From Symbiobacterium thermophilum IAM 14863 (GTDB lineage Bacteria; Bacillota; Sulfobacillia; Symbiobacteriales; Symbiobacteriaceae), in contig NC_006177.1 of assembly GCF_000009905.1 (NCBI RefSeq), positions 1,674,001 through 1,738,000 on the forward strand: 64,000 bases of DNA, read 5' to 3'. The position numbers and the translations under genes are program-made. The notes beneath the pieces are model-generated. The model was not told the origin of the DNA and ran no database searches. It saw only the letters and a list, made by a program, of their open reading frames with translations. Positions 34,037 to 43,076 of the stretch are shown here, piece after piece; the stretch's first letter is position 1, and the number at the start of each line of letters is the position of its first letter.

Positions 34037-35611
34037 TTAGAGTCTCGGGTCGTAGGTGCCGATGAGGACCTGCGGCGCGGGATGGCCGGTGGAGGTGGCG
34101 ACGGAGCGGTCCTCCGCGGTGATCAGGATGGTATCGCTGCGGTTGAGCGGCAGGCCGTCGGCCTCGAAGCGGAAGTTCTCACCCCAGACGCGCTCGCAGT
34201 ACCCTGCCGGGGTGCGCATCTGGGTCTTCTGGTTGACCAGCCAGACGCGGTAGGCATTGAAGGGGCGTCCGCTCTTGCCGTCTCGCCCGAGCGCCGTCGG
34301 GCTGGGCAGGCCGCGCAGCGAAAGGGTCAGGTGGCCGCGGCGCAGGTTGAGGGTCGCCGTGCCCGTGGCGCGCGGGGTCATCGGATGGCGCTGCACGAGC
34401 TGGACCTGCACGGCCAGGGGATTGACGTACCGGGGTGCCGGTTGCGACTGGGACGTGGCCTCCTCCTGAGCGGAGGCGTCAGCGGGCGCCTGGTCCTGGT
34501 CCGTCGTGCCGGTTGCGCCGGTCGAGTGCGTCTGGTCTCCTGAAGCGTGTACGCCCTCCTGCGCCGGGACGTCTGCGACAGCGCCCGCGGCCGACTGGGC
34601 AGGAGCGGAGCCGCTGTCCGCGACGATGGGAGCGGTTTCCCACGTGTCGGGGTCGCCAGGGGAACCCCGCAGACCGCTTTCACCTTCCGCCGCGAAGGGC
34701 TCTGCCCGGGCCGGAACCGATTCGGTGGCGGGCAGACCGGGTGCGTTTCCGACGGATGTGCCGTCGGGCTGATCGGTGAGAGTGGTGGTGCCGGGGGATG
34801 GAACGACGTCAGCGGAGGCAGTCGTGCCGGCGGGCGGATCGGCCACGACGGAGACGTGCGTGCCCGCGGGCTCATCGGCTACGGCGGAGGCGGTCGTACC
34901 GGCCGGCTGATCCGAGATGAAGGGGCCGGCCGTGCGGCCGGGCTGACCGGTGCCGGAGGCGGAAGAGCTGCCGGCGGTCGACCCTGACGACCAGGCCGGA
35001 GCCACAGGCCCCCGCCCGGTCGCCGCCGATGGCCCCGCCGCAGGCTGCGCCCACGGGGTCGCCATTCCAGCCGTCGGTTGCTGCGCAACTATGGTCGGCG
35101 CTCCCGTGGCCGGTTGCTGCGCAACCGCGGTCGCCGCTCCCGCGGTGGGCTGCTGCGAAACCGTCGTCGCCATGCCCGTCACAGGCCGCGGCTCGGCGGC
35201 TGCGTCCAGCCAGATGAGCCTTCCCTCCAGAACGGCGATGCCCCCGTCGGCCGTGCCGCCGAAGGGCTCCACGGTCACCCGTACCAGTTCCGCCCGCCCG
35301 GGCCGGAGGTGCGACGCGGCGACGACGCGGGTGGCGCTGCCCCTGCCGTCCGGGCCCACGTTGAACGCCCCCAGGCTCACCACGCCGGCGGGGCCCACGA
35401 GCCAGCCTTCATAGTAGAAGCCCCCTTGGCCGGAGCGGTCGGTCAGGGTGCGGCCGTTCTCCACGAACAGCGTGACCCGGCTGAAGTTTGCATCGCCGGT
35501 CACCAGGCAAAACCCTTCCATAGCCTTGCCGTCCTGATGGCGGTGGGACCGGGCCGGTCGGAGTTCGGTCAACCTGGCGACCGCCAGGCCGGATGCCGGA
35601 GTGATTGCCAT
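34037..35611 (-). CDS. Two-domain protein with long repetitive linker, function unknown
   Basis: 524 aa, no signal peptide. N-terminal domain (about 20-140: GFCLVTGDANFSRVTLFVEN, FYYEGWLVGPAGVV) and C-terminal domain (about 395-524: GTATLNLRRGHLTLSLRGL, FNAYRVWLVNQKTQM) share the pattern of a beta-sandwich ending in Y-x-x-WLV, like the C-terminal part of anti-sigma-K/spore-associated adhesion-type domains. Between them lie about 250 residues of Ala/Thr/Gln/Pro repeats, first AVAQQPATGAPTIVAQQP (12-residue period), then ADEPAGTHVSVVADPPAGTT. ATG 35611 with GGGAGGG six bases upstream is preferred to GTG 35635. Role unknown; a spore or surface structural role would fit the composition. Confidence 0.7.
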   Translation of the reverse strand: MAITPASGLAVARLTELRPARSHRHQDGKAMEGFCLVTGDANFSRVTLFVENGRTLTDRSGQGGFYYEGWLVGPAGVVSLGAFNVGPDGRGSATRVVAASHLRPGRAELVRVTVEPFGGTADGGIAVLEGRLIWLDAAAEPRPVTGMATTVSQQPTAGAATAVAQQPATGAPTIVAQQPTAGMATPWAQPAAGPSAATGRGPVAPAWSSGSTAGSSSASGTGQPGRTAGPFISDQPAGTTASAVADEPAGTHVSVVADPPAGTTASADVVPSPGTTTLTDQPDGTSVGNAPGLPATESVPARAEPFAAEGESGLRGSPGDPDTWETAPIVADSGSAPAQSAAGAVADVPAQEGVHASGDQTHSTGATGTTDQDQAPADASAQEEATSQSQPAPRYVNPLAVQVQLVQRHPMTPRATGTATLNLRRGHLTLSLRGLPSPTALGRDGKSGRPFNAYRVWLVNQKTQMRTPAGYCERVWGENFRFEADGLPLNRSDTILITAEDRSVATSTGHPAPQVLIGTYDPRL

Positions 35612-35814
35612 GGCGATTCCCTCCCGTTCACTCACTTCCAGATGACCTTATGCGGACCGGCTCCCGGTCATGTGATGTGACGTTTTTCAGCCGATGGTTC
35701 ATATTTTGTCACACGCGGCAGGAATCTGTTGTGTGGAATGCGAATAAGCGCACAGTACACACAAAGGGGACGGTTCTGTCGCGTGCAGCGCGTGGGGAAG
35801 GAAGGGGCGGAGGG

Positions 35815-36960
35815 ATGAGCCTGAACTTCGACCTGAGCCCGGAGCAGGAGATGATCCGCAGACTGGCCCGCGAGTTTGCCGAGGGCGAGGTCGCCCCCGG
35901 TGCGGCCGAACGGGACAAGACCGGGCGGTTCCCGGTGGAACTGGTGCGCAAGATGGGTGAGCTGGGGCTGATGGGGATCCCCTTCCCCGAGAAGTACGGG
36001 GGCACCGGCGGAGACACGGTGTCCTACGTCCTGGCGGTCGAGGAGATCAGCCGAGTGGACGGTTCGCTGGGGATCACCCTGGCCGCGCACTGCTCCATCG
36101 GCATGGGGCCCGTGTACTCCTTCGGGACGGAAGAACAGAAACGGCGCTGGCTGCCGGGGGCGGCGCGGGGCGAGTACCTGGCGTCCTTCGGGCTGACGGA
36201 GCCCGGTGCGGGGTCCGACGCTGCCGCCACCAAGACCACGGCGGTCCGGGACGGCGACGGGTGGGTGCTGAACGGCTCGAAGGTCTTCATCACCAACGCC
36301 AACTACTGCGGCTACATCGTCTGTACCGCGGTCACCCGGCCGGGCCAGGGGCATCGGGGCATCAGCGCCTTCATCGTGCCCAACCCGACCCCGGGCTTCA
36401 CCATCGGACCGGCCTACGAGAAGATGGGGCTGCGGTCGTCCGATACCCGGCCGCTGTTCTTCGACAACGTGAGGCTTCCGGCCGATGCCTTGCTGGGCCG
36501 GGAGGGCGAGGGGTTCCGCCAGTTCATGGCGACGCTGGACGGCGGCCGGATCTCGATCGGCGCCATGGCGGTGGGCATCGCCCAGGGGGCCCTGGATGCG
36601 GCCCTGGCGTACGCCAAGCAGCGGGTCCAGTTCGGCCAGTCCATCTCCAAGTTCCAGGCGATCCAGTTCAAGCTGGCCGACATGGCGATGGAGATCGAGC
36701 TGGCCCGGAACATGGTGCTGAAAGCGGCCTGGCTGAAGGACCAGGGCCGTCCGTTCACCCGGGAGGCGGCGATGGCAAAGCTCTTCGCCTCGGAGACGGC
36801 GGTCCGGGCGGCCAACCAGGCGATCCAGATCCACGGCGGGGCCGGTTACATGGAGGATCTGCCGGTTTCCCGCTTCTGGCGGGATGCGAAGCTCACCGAG
36901 ATCGGCGAGGGCACCAGCGAGATTCAGCGGCTGGTCATCGCCCGGCAGCTGGGGTGCTGA
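35815..36960 (+). CDS. Acyl-CoA dehydrogenase
   Basis: 381 aa FAD enzyme oxidising acyl-CoA to 2-enoyl-CoA. Segments SFGLTEPGAGSDAAATKTTA (FAD/substrate loop), VFITNANYCGYIVCTAV, YAKQRVQFGQSISKFQAIQ, and IQIHGGAGYMEDLPVSRFWR followed by the catalytic-Glu region TEIGEGTSEIQRLVIARQL. It opens a cluster of acyl-CoA genes, suggesting branched-chain or short-chain substrates (isovaleryl/methyl-branched type), but the substrate is not determined by sequence. ATG with GCGGAGGG upstream; the open upstream frame is non-coding. Confidence 0.95.
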   Translation: MSLNFDLSPEQEMIRRLAREFAEGEVAPGAAERDKTGRFPVELVRKMGELGLMGIPFPEKYGGTGGDTVSYVLAVEEISRVDGSLGITLAAHCSIGMGPVYSFGTEEQKRRWLPGAARGEYLASFGLTEPGAGSDAAATKTTAVRDGDGWVLNGSKVFITNANYCGYIVCTAVTRPGQGHRGISAFIVPNPTPGFTIGPAYEKMGLRSSDTRPLFFDNVRLPADALLGREGEGFRQFMATLDGGRISIGAMAVGIAQGALDAALAYAKQRVQFGQSISKFQAIQFKLADMAMEIELARNMVLKAAWLKDQGRPFTREAAMAKLFASETAVRAANQAIQIHGGAGYMEDLPVSRFWRDAKLTEIGEGTSEIQRLVIARQLGC

Positions 36961-37045
36961 GCCGTGCCTACGCGGCGGAGCGGGCCCGCATTCGAGCCCG
37001 GATGGACCGGTGCGCGGAGGAATCCCACGACAAGGAGGAATTGCA

Positions 37046-37252
37046 ATGATCAGGGCAAGCATGGCGGGGACGGTCTGGAAGGTGCTGGTCAAGCCGGGGG
37101 ATGCGGTGGTCCCCGGCCAGGACGTGGTCATCCTGGAGTCGATGAAGATGGAGATCCCCATCACCGCCGAGGTGGGCGGCACCGTGACGGCGGTGAAGGT
37201 GGGCGAAGGTGACTTCGTCAACGAGGGCGACGTGGTGGTGGAACTGGGCTGA
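37046..37252 (+). CDS. Biotinyl carrier protein, stand-alone
   Basis: 68 aa, a single biotinyl domain: MIRASMAGTVWKVLVKPGD at the N-terminus and the biotinylation site ESMKMEIP (Lys between Met residues). AAGGAGGAATTGCA precedes the ATG. It should carry carboxybiotin for the carboxyltransferase encoded at 43077. No biotin carboxylase gene is in the window. Confidence 0.93.
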   Translation: MIRASMAGTVWKVLVKPGDAVVPGQDVVILESMKMEIPITAEVGGTVTAVKVGEGDFVNEGDVVVELG

Positions 37253-37257
37253 CGGCG

Positions 37258-37626
37258 GTGGTCCCTGTCGGAAGGGTCTTCGCAAGGGGCTCCGGCTGGT
37301 TGCCGCGCACCCGCGTTCCGGCAGGCCCGGGCAGAGCCGTGGGGAGGGTTGGGCCCCTTGTGATCTGGTTGGTCGTGGGCGGAGTGATCGGGATCGTGCT
37401 GATCGCGGTGCCGCAGCCGCTTAACGTGGCCCCGGGTTTCGGCCTCCTGCTCGGCGTGCGGATGCACACCTCCGCCCTGCTGGAGCAACTGCTGGGGCGG
37501 GTGGAGGGGAGGCGGCGCGAACCCGTCCGGCCCGATCCCGATACCCTGCTGGAGCGGCTGGCCAGGGCCCGTCTGGCACCGCGGAGGAAGGACCGGATCA
37601 GGCGCAAGGCACAGGGGGGGAGATAG
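37258..37626 (+). CDS. Small single-span membrane protein
   Basis: Up to 122 aa, unrecognised. One strong hydrophobic segment (VIWLVVGGVIGIVLIAVPQP) is followed by a cytoplasmic-like basic tail (ARLAPRRKDRIRRKAQGGR). The start is uncertain: GTG 37258 gives 122 aa; GTG 37360, with GGGGAGGG upstream, gives about 88 aa beginning at the helix, which looks more natural. It lies between the biotinyl carrier and atuA genes with almost no spacing, so it belongs to the same transcript. Confidence 0.55.
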   Translation: MVPVGRVFARGSGWLPRTRVPAGPGRAVGRVGPLVIWLVVGGVIGIVLIAVPQPLNVAPGFGLLLGVRMHTSALLEQLLGRVEGRRREPVRPDPDTLLERLARARLAPRRKDRIRRKAQGGR

Positions 37627-37627
37627 C

Positions 37628-38995
37628 GTGCGCACCGTTCGCATCGGCGCCGGGCAGGGGTTTTACGGGGACTCGCTCCTGCCGGTGCTGGACGTGGCCC
37701 GGTACGGCGACGTGAAGTACATCAGCTTCGACACACTGGCCGAGCTGACGCTGGCCATCCTGGAGAAGGGCCGGCGCAAGGATCCGACAGGCGGGTACAC
37801 CCGGGACGTGGTCCCGATGATGCGCAACCTGCTGCCCATCGCGAAGGAGAAGGGCATCCGGCTGATCACCAACGCCGGCGGCATCAACCCGCGGGGCGCC
37901 GCCCGCGCGGTGGCCGAGGTCGCCCGGGAGCTGGGGCTCTCGGTGAGGATTGCGTGCGTCACCGGTGACGACATCTACGACCGGCTGGATGAGCTGGAGG
38001 CCCGGGGGGTTACCTTCGCCGACAAGGAGACGGGACAGGCGCTGGGCGACGTGCGGGACCGGGTGCTCTTCGCCTCGGTCTACCTGGGGGCCCGGGTGGT
38101 CGCCGACGCCCTGGCCACCGGGGCGGACGTGGTCATCACAGGCCGCACCACCGACACGGCGCAGTTCCTGGGTCCCCTGATCCACGAGTTCGGGTGGGCT
38201 CCGGACGACTGGGACCGGCTGGCCCAGGGGATCGTGCTCGGCCACCTGATGGAGTGCTCCGGCCAGGTCACCGGCGGCAACTACCAGGTGGGGTGGGAGG
38301 ACATCCCGGACCTGCACCGCATCGGGTTTCCCATCGCCGAGGTCAGCGAGGACGGCACGTTCATCCTCACCAAAGCCCCGGGCACCGGCGGCCGGGTGGA
38401 CCTGAAGAGCGTGAAGGAGCAGTTCCTGTACGAGATCCACGATCCCACCAGCTACGTCACCCCGGACGTGGTCTGCGACCTGACCACCACCCGGCTGGAG
38501 CAGGTCGGCGAGAACCGCGTGCGGGTGAGCGGCACGAAAGGCCGTCCCGCGCCGCCCACCCTGAAGGCGCTGCTGGGGTACGCCGACGGCTGGATGGGGG
38601 AAGGCTACATCTCGTTCAGCTGGCCCAAGGCGTACAGCAAGGCGAAGCGGGCGGCGCAGATCATCCGGGCGCGGCTGGAGATGCAGGGGGTAAAGCCCGA
38701 AGAGATCCACGAGGAGTACATCGGCATCAACTCGCTCTGGGGCGCCCTGGCCCCCGAGCCGGTGGATGAGGACCAGATCAACGAGGTCCGGCTGCGCATT
38801 GCCATCCGCACCCGGAACAAGAAGGACTGCGAGATCCTGGCCCGGGAGTTTCCGCCGCTGCTCCTCTCCGGACCGCCCACCGCCTCGGCGGTGGCAGGCA
38901 CGCCCCAGCCCCGGGAGCTGATGGGGCTCTGGTCGACGCTCATCCCCCGGGAGCTGATCGAACCCTACGTGAAGATCGAGGTCGAGGAGGTGTGA
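37628..38995 (+). CDS. AtuA-family acyl-CoA catabolism protein (DUF1446)
   Basis: 455 aa. The N-terminal motif IGAGQGFYGDSLLPVLDVAR, LITNAGGINPRGAARAVAEV, VVITGRTTDTAQFLGPLIHE and VTGGNYQVGWEDIPDLHRIG match the AtuA family named after acyclic terpene utilisation in Pseudomonas. The biochemical reaction is not established. GTG start after GGGGGGAG. The family's small C-terminal domain is encoded separately by the next gene, a split seen in many bacteria. Confidence 0.9.
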   Translation: MRTVRIGAGQGFYGDSLLPVLDVARYGDVKYISFDTLAELTLAILEKGRRKDPTGGYTRDVVPMMRNLLPIAKEKGIRLITNAGGINPRGAARAVAEVARELGLSVRIACVTGDDIYDRLDELEARGVTFADKETGQALGDVRDRVLFASVYLGARVVADALATGADVVITGRTTDTAQFLGPLIHEFGWAPDDWDRLAQGIVLGHLMECSGQVTGGNYQVGWEDIPDLHRIGFPIAEVSEDGTFILTKAPGTGGRVDLKSVKEQFLYEIHDPTSYVTPDVVCDLTTTRLEQVGENRVRVSGTKGRPAPPTLKALLGYADGWMGEGYISFSWPKAYSKAKRAAQIIRARLEMQGVKPEEIHEEYIGINSLWGALAPEPVDEDQINEVRLRIAIRTRNKKDCEILAREFPPLLLSGPPTASAVAGTPQPRELMGLWSTLIPRELIEPYVKIEVEEV

Positions 38996-38998
38996 CCG

Positions 38999-39322
38999 GT
39001 GGCCAGGCGGATCCGGCTGATCGACATCTGCCACGCCCGCTCGGGCGACAAGGGCGACGCCTCGGACATCTCGCTCTTCGCCAACGACGACGCGGCGTGG
39101 GAGATCATCCGCAAACACGTGACGAAGGAGCGGGTCGCCGAGTACTTCAGCCCCGTCGCCACCGGGCCGGTGGAGCGGTGGGAGGTGCCCAACGTCCAGG
39201 CGTTGAAATTCGTGGTACACGGCGCCCTGGGCGGTGGCGCCCCGCGGTCGCTGCGCAGCGACAACCTGGGCAAGACCTTTGCCGCCGCCCTGCTGCGCAT
39301 GGAGATCACGGTAGAGGAGTAA
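38999..39322 (+). CDS. AtuA C-terminal-domain protein
   Basis: 107 aa corresponding to the ferredoxin-fold C-terminal domain that is fused to AtuA in some bacteria: IRLIDICHARSGDKGDASDI, VPNVQALKFVVHGALGGG, SLRSDNLGKTFAAALLRMEI. It starts 3 bp after atuA and should work with it. Confidence 0.9.
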   Translation: MARRIRLIDICHARSGDKGDASDISLFANDDAAWEIIRKHVTKERVAEYFSPVATGPVERWEVPNVQALKFVVHGALGGGAPRSLRSDNLGKTFAAALLRMEITVEE

Positions 39323-39328
39323 TTCTTC

Positions 39329-40114
39329 GTGGCACTTCCGCAGATCGACGTGGCGCGGGCGAAGGCCTTCGTCATGGCGCACGGTTCCGCAGTGGACGTC
39401 ACGCGCCTGGAGGGGATCCTGGGCCGGGACCAGCCCGACAGGTCGGTGGTCAGGACCCTGGAAGAACGGCAGAACCCGGACGGCGGGTTCCCGGTGGATG
39501 CCCCCGGGGCTTCGTCGGTGGTCGCCACCTGCACCCTGATTCAGTGGCTGCGGGACATCCCGCCCCTGGCCGGCGCGCCGATGGCCGGGCGGGCCGTCTC
39601 ATTCGTGCGCCGGTCCCAGCAGGTGGACGGGTCCTGGATCGACCCGGGGACGACCGGGGCGGCGGCGCAGGCGTACATGACCGCCCGGGCCGTCTACACC
39701 CTCCTGGTGGCGGAGCCCGACCACCCGGACCCCATCGCCCGCGGCGCCCGGTGGCTGCGGGGCGCGCTGGAGGACGGGACCGACCAGGCGGACACGGAGA
39801 CGCTCATCCTGGCGGCGGCGATCTGGAGCCGGCCGCCGGGGGGCGGTCCGGGGGATGCCCTGGCGGACGCGGCGTACGCGTCCCTGCGGGATCGCGCGCT
39901 GTCTCCCCGGGAGCTGGCCCTGTGGCTCACCACCTTCGTCGACCTGGGGCTGGCGGCGCGCCACCTGGGCCTGGCGGTCGGTCTCCTGGACCGGCTGGCC
40001 GGCCTGCAGCAGCCCGACGGCGGCTGGCCGGCGGAGGACGGCGGCCGGGTGGACGCCACGCTGGGCGCGCTGCGGGCCTTCCGCGGCTTCGGGCTGATCG
40101 GGCCGGCCTTCTGA
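39329..40114 (+). CDS. QW-repeat alpha/alpha-barrel protein (prenyltransferase/squalene-cyclase-like)
   Basis: 261 aa. Repeats EERQNPDGGFPVD, RRSQQVDGSWIDPG and GLQQPDGGWPAEDG are the Q-x-x-D-G-(G/S)-(W/F) units of the squalene-hopene cyclase/prenyltransferase alpha-alpha barrel. The protein is only about half the size of a cyclase and lacks a DxDD catalytic motif, so it is probably a binding or lyase-like family member. It follows the AtuA pair with 6 bp spacing and is likely co-expressed. Confidence 0.7.
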   Translation: MALPQIDVARAKAFVMAHGSAVDVTRLEGILGRDQPDRSVVRTLEERQNPDGGFPVDAPGASSVVATCTLIQWLRDIPPLAGAPMAGRAVSFVRRSQQVDGSWIDPGTTGAAAQAYMTARAVYTLLVAEPDHPDPIARGARWLRGALEDGTDQADTETLILAAAIWSRPPGGGPGDALADAAYASLRDRALSPRELALWLTTFVDLGLAARHLGLAVGLLDRLAGLQQPDGGWPAEDGGRVDATLGALRAFRGFGLIGPAF

Positions 40115-40315
40115 ACGCCCGGCGGCGCCATGGGGAGGCGGGGCGGCAGGGGGTGCCGGTGGGACGTCGCCGACACGGGAGGTCTCCCTGCGTGGACGAT
40201 CGGGGATGGATGGCCTGGCCCGCACCGAGCTGCGGCTCCGCTACCGGGGAGCGCCGCCACGGGACGGGCGGCAGACCAGGGGGGAATCCTGCGGTGATGG
40301 GGAGGAGTCGTTCGG
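40115..40315. other. Short gap before the enoyl-CoA hydratase
   Basis: 200 bp without a recognisable gene, promoter or hairpin. Confidence 0.3.
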
Positions 40316-41086
40316 ATGGAGAAGGTCATCCTGACCCGTGAGGGCCATGTCGCCTGGCTCGCCCTGAACAACCCCGACCGGCACAACGCGCTGTCGCGCC
40401 AGGTGGTCCGGGATCTGCAGGAGGCGGCCCACCAGCTCGCGGTCGACCGGTCGGTGCGGGCGGTGGTCGTGCACGGCGGCGTCTCCAAATCCTTCTGCAG
40501 CGGCGCGGACCTGAAGGAGCGGCAGGGGATGGACGAGCCCGCGGTGCTGGACACGGTGCATGCGCTGCGGTCGGCGGTGAACAGCGTCGCCCAGCTGCCC
40601 ATGCCGGTGATCGCCGCCATCCACGGCATGGCCTTCGGCGGCGGGTTCGAGCTGGCCCTGGCCTGCGATATCCGGATCGCCGCAGAGGACGCCCAGATGG
40701 GCCTCACCGAGGTCGGGTGGGGCATCATCCCCGGGGCCGGCGGCTGTGCGCGGCTGCCCGCGCTGATCGGTCCGGCGAGGGCCAAGGAGCTGATCTTCAC
40801 CGCCCGCCGCCTCGCCGCCGGGGAGGCGCTCGCCCTGGGGCTGGTGAACCGGGTAGTCGGGCGGGAGGAGCTGCTGGACGCCGCCCGGGCCCTCGCGGAA
40901 GAGATTGCCCGGCAGGCGCCGCTGGCGGTGCGGGCCGCGAAGCGGGCCATTGATGCCGGCCCTGGCCTCGCCGGAGCGCTGGCCGCCGAGTGGGAGGCGT
41001 ATCGGTCCATCGTGCCGACCCGGGACCGGCTGGAGGGGCTGCGCGCCTTTGCCGAGCGGCGGCCGCCGGAGTTCCGCGGCGAGTAG
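40316..41086 (+). CDS. Enoyl-CoA hydratase/isomerase
   Basis: 256-aa crotonase-fold enzyme adding water to 2-enoyl-CoA. LALNNPDRHNALSRQVVRDL, the oxyanion hole segments KSFCSGADLKERQGM and GMAFGGGFELALACDIRIAA, and the catalytic Glu region MGLTEVGWGIIPGAGGCARL are present. GGGGAGGAG precedes the ATG. It fits the step after the acyl-CoA dehydrogenase, or hydration of a methylglutaconyl-type carboxylated intermediate. Confidence 0.93.
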   Translation: MEKVILTREGHVAWLALNNPDRHNALSRQVVRDLQEAAHQLAVDRSVRAVVVHGGVSKSFCSGADLKERQGMDEPAVLDTVHALRSAVNSVAQLPMPVIAAIHGMAFGGGFELALACDIRIAAEDAQMGLTEVGWGIIPGAGGCARLPALIGPARAKELIFTARRLAAGEALALGLVNRVVGREELLDAARALAEEIARQAPLAVRAAKRAIDAGPGLAGALAAEWEAYRSIVPTRDRLEGLRAFAERRPPEFRGE

Positions 41087-41274
41087 CCGGCGGCCAGGGG
41101 CGCGGCCGGCCGTCCCCTGGGCGTGGCCGGTCATACCCCGAGTGCGGTCAGTCCGCCAGGGGACGGTTCGTTCCCGGCCCGGACCGAAAAGGGTGTGCGC
41201 CCCAGGCTGTGCGGGCGCCCCCGCCGATCGACGCAACGAGATGGTGCAGTACATGCAGAAGCGGAGGGAGCACC

Positions 41275-42240
41275 GTGTTGCTGACCGACGTCGCCTTGAT
41301 GGAGCACCGAATCACTCTGGTGGGCGCGCTGGGCGGCCTCCTGGCCCACGCCGGGCGCAGGCTGGAGCCCTGGTACCTGGCGGGCGTCACCGGCCACGCC
41401 TTCCGGCTCACGCTGGACCTGGTGATCTCGCCCTCCGCGCCCCACGAACTCAACTTTCACGAGGTCTTCCCGCTCTGGGAGCGGCTGGGCGTCTGGTTCA
41501 AGCGGGTCGCCGCTCGCCCCCGCGACCCCGGCTACGCAGACGTGCGGGCCGAGGTCATCGAGCGGGTGGTGCAGGCCGTGCAGCGGGGGCGGCCGGCGAT
41601 CGTGTACGACCTGCTCGGTTGCGAGGAGTACGGCCTGGTGGTGGGCGTGGAGGGCGACCGGTGGGCCTGCCTGACGCCCGGGGCCCCGACGGAGCCGCAG
41701 TGGATGGAGGTGGCCTCCTGGCCGCCGGCTGACCACGCGGCCTTTACCCGGGCGGAGGTCATCGCGCTGCTGGACCTGACCCCCGACTTCGACCGGCGGG
41801 CCGCCGAGGTGGCCTCGCTCCGCTTTGCCGTGGACCACTTCTGGGCCCCGGCGTCCCGGGACATGTGGCTGCAGCACGGCCGCCAGGCCTACCAGTTCTG
41901 GCGCACGACCCTGGCGGCCACCGGCATGCCGCTGCACGGGCCGGAGCCGGGGCGTGGCCACAGCTACAACCTGGCGGTGCTGCACGCGGCCCGCAGCGAC
42001 GCTGCCGCCTACCTGGCCGACCTGGCGGGCCGGTACCCGGAGGCGGATGCGCTGCAGCGGGCGGTCGGCGCCTATCGGCGCGTGGCGGACGCCCTGGCGG
42101 AGGCATCGGCGCTGGCGCCGTATCCGGGGGCACCGCTGGCGGAGCGCCGCGCAGAGGTGGCGGCTTGCCTGGATCGGGCGCTGGCGGCGGAGACGGAGGG
42201 GATCGAAGCCATCGAGCGGGCCCTGCGGGCGCTGCGGTAG
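41275..42240 (+). CDS. Conserved-looking protein of unknown function
   Basis: 321 aa, GTG start with GGAGGGAG upstream. The N-terminal half (LGGLLAHAGRRLEPWYLAGV then TGHAFRLTLDLVI, GRPAIVYDLLGCEEYGLVVG) has the feel of BtrH/C39-like papain-fold proteins but the expected catalytic Cys is not evident. The C-terminal half is helical (residues about 180-321), Ala/Arg-rich, with possible coiled-coil. No signal peptide. The role in the acyl-CoA cluster, if any, is unknown. Confidence 0.6.
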   Translation: MLLTDVALMEHRITLVGALGGLLAHAGRRLEPWYLAGVTGHAFRLTLDLVISPSAPHELNFHEVFPLWERLGVWFKRVAARPRDPGYADVRAEVIERVVQAVQRGRPAIVYDLLGCEEYGLVVGVEGDRWACLTPGAPTEPQWMEVASWPPADHAAFTRAEVIALLDLTPDFDRRAAEVASLRFAVDHFWAPASRDMWLQHGRQAYQFWRTTLAATGMPLHGPEPGRGHSYNLAVLHAARSDAAAYLADLAGRYPEADALQRAVGAYRRVADALAEASALAPYPGAPLAERRAEVAACLDRALAAETEGIEAIERALRALR

Positions 42241-42371
42241 AGTGCCGGGGAGATTGCCCCGTACGGGGCCGCATACCCCGGCATCCAGGAGCTGTGTCAG
42301 CATAGGGGCAGGACCGAGCCGGGGCGGACAGCCGATCGTTCGGGAGGGCTTCGTCGGGGTGCCGCACCCGC

Positions 42372-42935
42372 GTTCCGGGCTGGCTTCGTGGCGGCGCGGC
42401 ACCCGCGTTCCGGGCTGGCTTCGTCGGGGGTGCCGCGCCCGGATGTCGGGTGGGCTGCGCCGGGGCGCGGTACCCGCATTCCGGGTTGGCTTCGTCCAGG
42501 CGCTAGCACCCGCATTCCGGGTTGGTTTCGTCCGGTCGCCAGCGCCCGCGTTCCGGGTTGACTTCGCCCAGGCGCTAGCACCCACATTCCGGGTTGGTTT
42601 CGTCCGGTCGCCAGCGCCCGCGTTCCGGGTTGACTTCGTCCAGGCGCTGGACCCGCGTTCCGGGTTGACTTCGCCCAGGCGCTAGCACCCACATTCCGGG
42701 TTGGCTTCGTCCAGGCGCTAGCACCCGCATTCCGGGTTGGCTTCGCCCAGGCGCTAGCACCCACATTCCGGGTTGGCTTCGCCCAGGCGCTAGCACCCGC
42801 ATTCCGGGTTGGCTTCGTCCGGTCGCCAGCACCCGCATTCCGGGGTGGCTTCGTCCAGGCGCTAGCACCCACATTCCGGGTTGACCTCGCCCAGGCGCTG
42901 GACCCACGTTCAGGGTTAACTTCGTCCGGGCTCTG
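42372..42935. repeat. 36-bp tandem repeat (minisatellite), about 16 units
   Basis: Units of the type TTCCGGGTTGGCTTCGCCCA followed by GGCGCTAGCACCCRCA. Two main variants alternate: CAGGCGCTAGCACCC and CGGTCGCCAGCRCCC. Most units are 36 bp; two with CGCTGGACCC are shorter by one base and shift any reading frame. Units are contiguous, without spacers. The outer units (42372-42470, 42900-42935) are more degenerate. The array fills most of the 836-bp gap before the carboxyltransferase gene. Confidence 0.9.
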
Positions 42936-43076
42936 CACCCGGGTCTCGGATGAGCTGGGGCGCTGCGCCCGCTCGGCGGCGGCGATGAGGCCGGGCGCGA
43001 CACAGGGGGTTGGCAGGGCTTCGGCCGGGCAGCGTTCCGCTGGGGAGAGGAGAATCGGCAGAGGGGGGAGAGGGCG

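Noticed and set aside
42372-42935. Possible CRISPR array
   Set aside because: Units are 36 bp like some CRISPR repeats but are directly joined, without unique spacers, and no cas genes are nearby.
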